From Pedobacter xixiisoli (lineage in GTDB: Bacteria > Bacteroidota > Bacteroidia > Sphingobacteriales > Sphingobacteriaceae): a stretch of 64,000 bases of DNA. Positions 61,322-64,000 of the stretch are shown piece by piece. The stretch spans positions 62,001 to 126,000 of the forward strand of contig NZ_OCMT01000003.1 in the NCBI RefSeq assembly GCF_900215335.1. Direction: 5' to 3'. The notes under the pieces are model-generated. The model ran no database searches. It worked only from the letters and a program-made list of their open reading frames with translations, and had not been told where the DNA came from. The stretch's first letter is position 1, and each line of letters begins with the position of its first letter. The position numbers were made by a program, and so were the translations under genes.

Positions 61322-61615
61322 CTAAGTACTATTAATATTAGTAAGATAGATTTCACTTGCCCTATTTCTCTTAAAGGAGGGGACATATTTTAAATACCCA
61401 TATTCATTCAGATCCCTCACGCATTTCTGATAGGTCAGCCTTGAAACTTTTGCTATTTCCTGGACCTGTCTACTGAAAGCAAATAAGGGAACAGCAAAAC
61501 AATTTTGTTGCCAGTACTGCAATAAAGCAGTGTACACTCCAATGTGTGTAATACTGATCCGTCCATCATCTTGGATGCTACGGAAGAAATTATCTAATTG
61601 CGCCGATTTATTCAT
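61322..61615 (-). CDS. Winged-helix protein, paralogue of the broken gene at 52,792
   Basis: The 97-residue protein reads LDNFFRSIQDDGRISITHIG, then VYTALLQYWQQNCFAVPLFA, FSRQVQEIAKVSRLTYQKCV, and RDLNEYGYLKYVPSFKRNRA. It is a small winged helix of the kind found next to Bacteroidota mobilization genes, with the TYxKCxxDLxxxGYLKYxPS hallmark. It starts 5 bp after the 61,620 gene, so it belongs to that operon. Its likely role is transcriptional control of transfer genes. It is intact, unlike the copy at 52,792. Confidence 0.82.
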   Translation of the reverse strand: MNKSAQLDNFFRSIQDDGRISITHIGVYTALLQYWQQNCFAVPLFAFSRQVQEIAKVSRLTYQKCVRDLNEYGYLKYVPSFKRNRASEIYLTNINST

Positions 61616-61619
61616 CCTA

Positions 61620-62645
61620 TTAATTTTTTGAAATGTTTAACTTATTTTTACTCTGTGGCACCTTAGCTAGTTTAATCGTCAGAGGTTGTGCATTCTTTCT
61701 CGATAGCATCTCACTTATTGTCACCTTATTGTTTTTGGAATCGTAGATATCAATTGTTCGGAATTGAGGACTAGCCTCAATTTCGTACGTTCTATGGTTC
61801 CTTTTTACCAGTACCCTTTCACCCTGACAGAGTAAAGAAGCCAATTCATCGATCTGTGAGCTGGTTTGGTAATCCTTCAGCTTAAGATCCTTAATCAGTT
61901 TTTTGATATCAAAACCTTCTACATGTTGGATTTCCTTTATTCCAAAATGTCCATTGATATCCTTATCATTACGGTCTAACATGACCCAAGTGTCCTGAAC
62001 TTTTATCGCCCTTCCCTTTAGTAGGTTATAGTTTTCTTGGGGACTAATGATGTATCCATTGGTCAGCCGAACATTTTGGGTTCTACCCAAACCGGTATCT
62101 TTATCGTTGCTAAGACTAGCATGTTGAGAAATTTGATATTCCCCCAAATTGTCCCGTTCGAACGTTAATTTGCTGTCCAATATTTCATTTCTGCTAATAA
62201 GCTTTCCTTCAGCAACAGAAAATGCAGTTTGCTCGCTGTGCATTTTCTGCAGGACTGTACTTAAATGCTTCTTCATCCCAGCCTTATCAAGGAGTTGATA
62301 AACCTTGGCATCGCTGATCTTTTGTTGCTTTTTCAGCTGAGCTATGTAAAATTGTCGTTTAACAGGCAAAACCAGCAACCTTCTAAAAAGACGAACAAAA
62401 GTATTCGGGTATGCCAATCTTTCTAAATGGCGCCGTTCCTGCTTAAGTGCCACTAAAGAAAATCTTTCACCTGGATCTTTAGTATTTCTGTAATGAATGG
62501 AAATCTTCTCGAAGGCCCTCAAATTATGACGGCACAAGGCTTTGTTCTTTGCTATGTCTAAAGAGAAAATTTTACGATGATCTTCTACGACGTTCTGCCA
62601 CTCTCTAACCGCCAATTCGATTCGATTTAATTTCTGCGTACCCAT
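61620..62645 (-). CDS. Conjugative-element accessory protein, DUF3945/DUF4099-related C-terminus
   Basis: The 341-residue protein has a basic, helical N-terminal half (QERRHLERLAYPNTFVRLFR, QFYIAQLKKQQKISDAKVYQ). The C-terminal half shares the motif layout of the next gene: ENYNLLKGRAIKVQDTWVMLD and then GFDIKKLIKDLKL. Similar modules occur in DUF3945/DUF4099-type proteins of Bacteroidota conjugative elements. The function is unknown and may involve DNA handling during transfer. It follows the 62,704 gene, separated by a strong hairpin. Confidence 0.7.
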   Translation of the reverse strand: MGTQKLNRIELAVREWQNVVEDHRKIFSLDIAKNKALCRHNLRAFEKISIHYRNTKDPGERFSLVALKQERRHLERLAYPNTFVRLFRRLLVLPVKRQFYIAQLKKQQKISDAKVYQLLDKAGMKKHLSTVLQKMHSEQTAFSVAEGKLISRNEILDSKLTFERDNLGEYQISQHASLSNDKDTGLGRTQNVRLTNGYIISPQENYNLLKGRAIKVQDTWVMLDRNDKDINGHFGIKEIQHVEGFDIKKLIKDLKLKDYQTSSQIDELASLLCQGERVLVKRNHRTYEIEASPQFRTIDIYDSKNNKVTISEMLSRKNAQPLTIKLAKVPQSKNKLNISKN

Positions 62646-62671
62646 ACTCTTAAAGATTTTTAGCCAATAAA

Positions 62672-62696
62672 TTAGAGGGGGAAGCCCCCCCTCTAA
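62672..62696 (-). terminator. GC-rich hairpin between two accessory genes
   Basis: TTAGAGGGGG (62672-62681) pairs with CCCCCTCTAA (62687-62696). It lies 8 bp after the 62,704 gene stop on the minus strand and lacks a clear U tract, so it may protect or attenuate the message instead of ending it. Confidence 0.6.
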
Positions 62697-62703
62697 TAGC
62701 TAA

Positions 62704-64000
62704 CTATGCTGATATTTTTTTGCCTCTAACACGCTTTACACCTTTGGTAACTCCTACGTTTTCAGCTTTTTTTTGATTAGTAACATCAGGCTTTTTACCT
62801 TCTACCTGATTTGAATTCGTCGTCAAATTTTCGCTAGTTTTCTCTGAGGAAGTTTTCAGAGCAGCCTGTTCATTTTGCTTGGCATCCAAGGTACTACCTT
62901 TGGTCTGCGAGTGGTCCTCTGCAGCTTTTGAACTTGATGGTATCTGTCCTTGATGAGTCTCCTTTGTACTGTCAGCAACTTTTGAACTGTTCGATAGCTG
63001 CTGATCCCCAGCTACATTTTTTTCCTCCGCTTTTTGCGGGGCTACCTTGATCTGACTCTCTATCGTTAATCGACCAGTATCCGGATCTCTGAAATCGAAC
63101 TTCCGAAACTGTGCGTTCAATGTGGCAAGACGTGTGTACTCAGTTTTACCTTTTTCGAATGTTACCGTCTGAATGTTACCTTTTTGAAACCCTTTTATTA
63201 GCATTTCCTTTGACTGCGGATGTTTTAATTCCTTAAACGGAAACTTTTCCACCATCTTTTCAATATCTATGTTAAAATGTCTTTTGTAATCATAGATACC
63301 TTTGTCCGATACCTTCGAATAATCGATTTCAAAGCAGGCACTATACTTCTCATCAGTTCCATTTTTATTCATAACCTTATGAACTGCCCGACCCTGCATC
63401 AGGTTGTAAGCTTCCTTGAAGGTAAAAGTACCACCGCTGTTGTTGACAAAAAACGTTTGTTTATTGGTTTCCTTTACACCAATCTTTTTCAGTTCTGCAT
63501 CATACTTGTTAAAGAAGTACTTTTCACTCTTATCCGACTTTTTAAAATGCAATACGGCATTCAAGATTCCGTCTGCATGTACAGCAGCAACCTTTAGCTG
63601 GATATCCTCTTTTCCACTATTGATCGCTTTTCGTAGTTTCTCAACGTCAACTACATCACCGAACCCAGTGTACAATAAGCGCTCCTGCAGGAACGCTAAG
63701 ATTTCTTCATTTGTTTCCATGATATTCTCTCCTTTATTAATTGTTACTTGTTTAGTTACATTCTCATTGCGGGCGATGATCATCGCTTTTACATCAACAG
63801 CTCCGTTGCGGTAAATGAAATCCTGCTTACCATTGATCGCATCATATAGCACACGATATACAGACCTGGTGCTCAGTAGCTCGTAGTTATCAATTTCTGT
63901 CGAGCTTGAGAGACAATACCTATTCGCTTCCTGGTATGTCTGGAAGCAGCTTAATTGGCTAATCTCGTTCGGTTCTGCTCCATCCAGGTATGCCACAAAC
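62704..64000 (-). CDS. Conjugative-element accessory protein with DUF3945-like repeats, open at window edge
   Basis: The frame is open to the right edge, with GTG at 63996 as the first possible start seen. The family homologues I know begin with ME...L...GFG, which fits the internal ATG at 63720 (METNEEILAFLQERLLYTGFG). That ATG has a strong AAAGGAGAGAA ribosome-binding site 6 bp upstream, so the true product may be only 338 residues. The upstream 92 codons look protein-like too. Repeated modules resemble the 61,620 protein (EAYNLMQGRAVHKVM, HFNIDIEKMVEKFP). The C-terminal 110 residues are low-complexity (Ser, Gln, Lys, Asn). It is probably an element maintenance or transfer protein. Confidence 0.7.
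   Translation of the reverse strand, partial: FVAYLDGAEPNEISQLSCFQTYQEANRYCLSSSTEIDNYELLSTRSVYRVLYDAINGKQDFIYRNGAVDVKAMIIARNENVTKQVTINKGENIMETNEEILAFLQERLLYTGFGDVVDVEKLRKAINSGKEDIQLKVAAVHADGILNAVLHFKKSDKSEKYFFNKYDAELKKIGVKETNKQTFFVNNSGGTFTFKEAYNLMQGRAVHKVMNKNGTDEKYSACFEIDYSKVSDKGIYDYKRHFNIDIEKMVEKFPFKELKHPQSKEMLIKGFQKGNIQTVTFEKGKTEYTRLATLNAQFRKFDFRDPDTGRLTIESQIKVAPQKAEEKNVAGDQQLSNSSKVADSTKETHQGQIPSSSKAAEDHSQTKGSTLDAKQNEQAALKTSSEKTSENLTTNSNQVEGKKPDVTNQKKAENVGVTKGVKRVRGKKISA

Overview
The window comes from a Bacteroidota chromosome, most likely a Pedobacter-like member of the Sphingobacteriaceae. This is inferred from the SusC/SusD pair with FecI/FecR-type regulators, TAnnTTTG promoter boxes, CarboxypepD_reg-type TonB receptors, low G+C content and a BfmA/BtgA-type mobilization gene. 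No ribosomal marker is present, so genus is not proven.

Positions 1-41,600 are chromosomal backbone. They start with a cut S41 peptidase and murQ, small conserved genes and a Bax inhibitor-1 protein. A methionine module follows: SAM riboswitch, metH and metF, with a four-helix-bundle gene lying between the two. A minus-strand nutrient-uptake operon (10,151-18,436) runs ECF sigma, FecR, SusC, SusD, lipoprotein, di-haem peroxidase. A plus-strand iron-uptake-like cluster (18,609-29,466) runs ECF sigma, short FecR, two DUF4374-type proteins around a TonB receptor, a PepSY membrane protein and a second receptor. Next come a NrtR/AraR-like Nudix regulator beside a decayed sugar transporter, a GH10-like lipoprotein-type hydrolase, a RAYT transposase inside a cluster of REP palindromes, an M28 peptidase, rpiB, tatC, tRNA-Glu and a DUF4832 protein with three fascin-like repeats.

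At 41,637 a 3' fragment of a second tRNA-Glu-like gene, still followed by its terminator, marks the probable left end of an integrated element that runs past the right edge of the window. Inside are an MqsR/MqsA-like toxin-antitoxin operon with an operator over its promoter, an XRE-ImmA pair, a possible papain-like protein, a HEPN protein, a RadC protein, an IS110 insertion, a three-gene mobilization cluster with a hairpin-rich oriT candidate, and two broken regulatory genes. These are followed by a DNA methylase/nuclease pair, a translationally coupled two-gene unit of unknown function with a nuclease-like second protein (58,702-61,007), and accessory genes typical of Bacteroidota conjugative or mobilizable elements. 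No integrase or type IV secretion gene is visible, so they are either beyond 64,000 or absent.

The best candidates for something undescribed are the coupled pair at 58,702-61,007, the methylase/nuclease pair with the perfect 16-bp inverted repeat upstream, and the HEPN and papain-like genes in the same cargo region.
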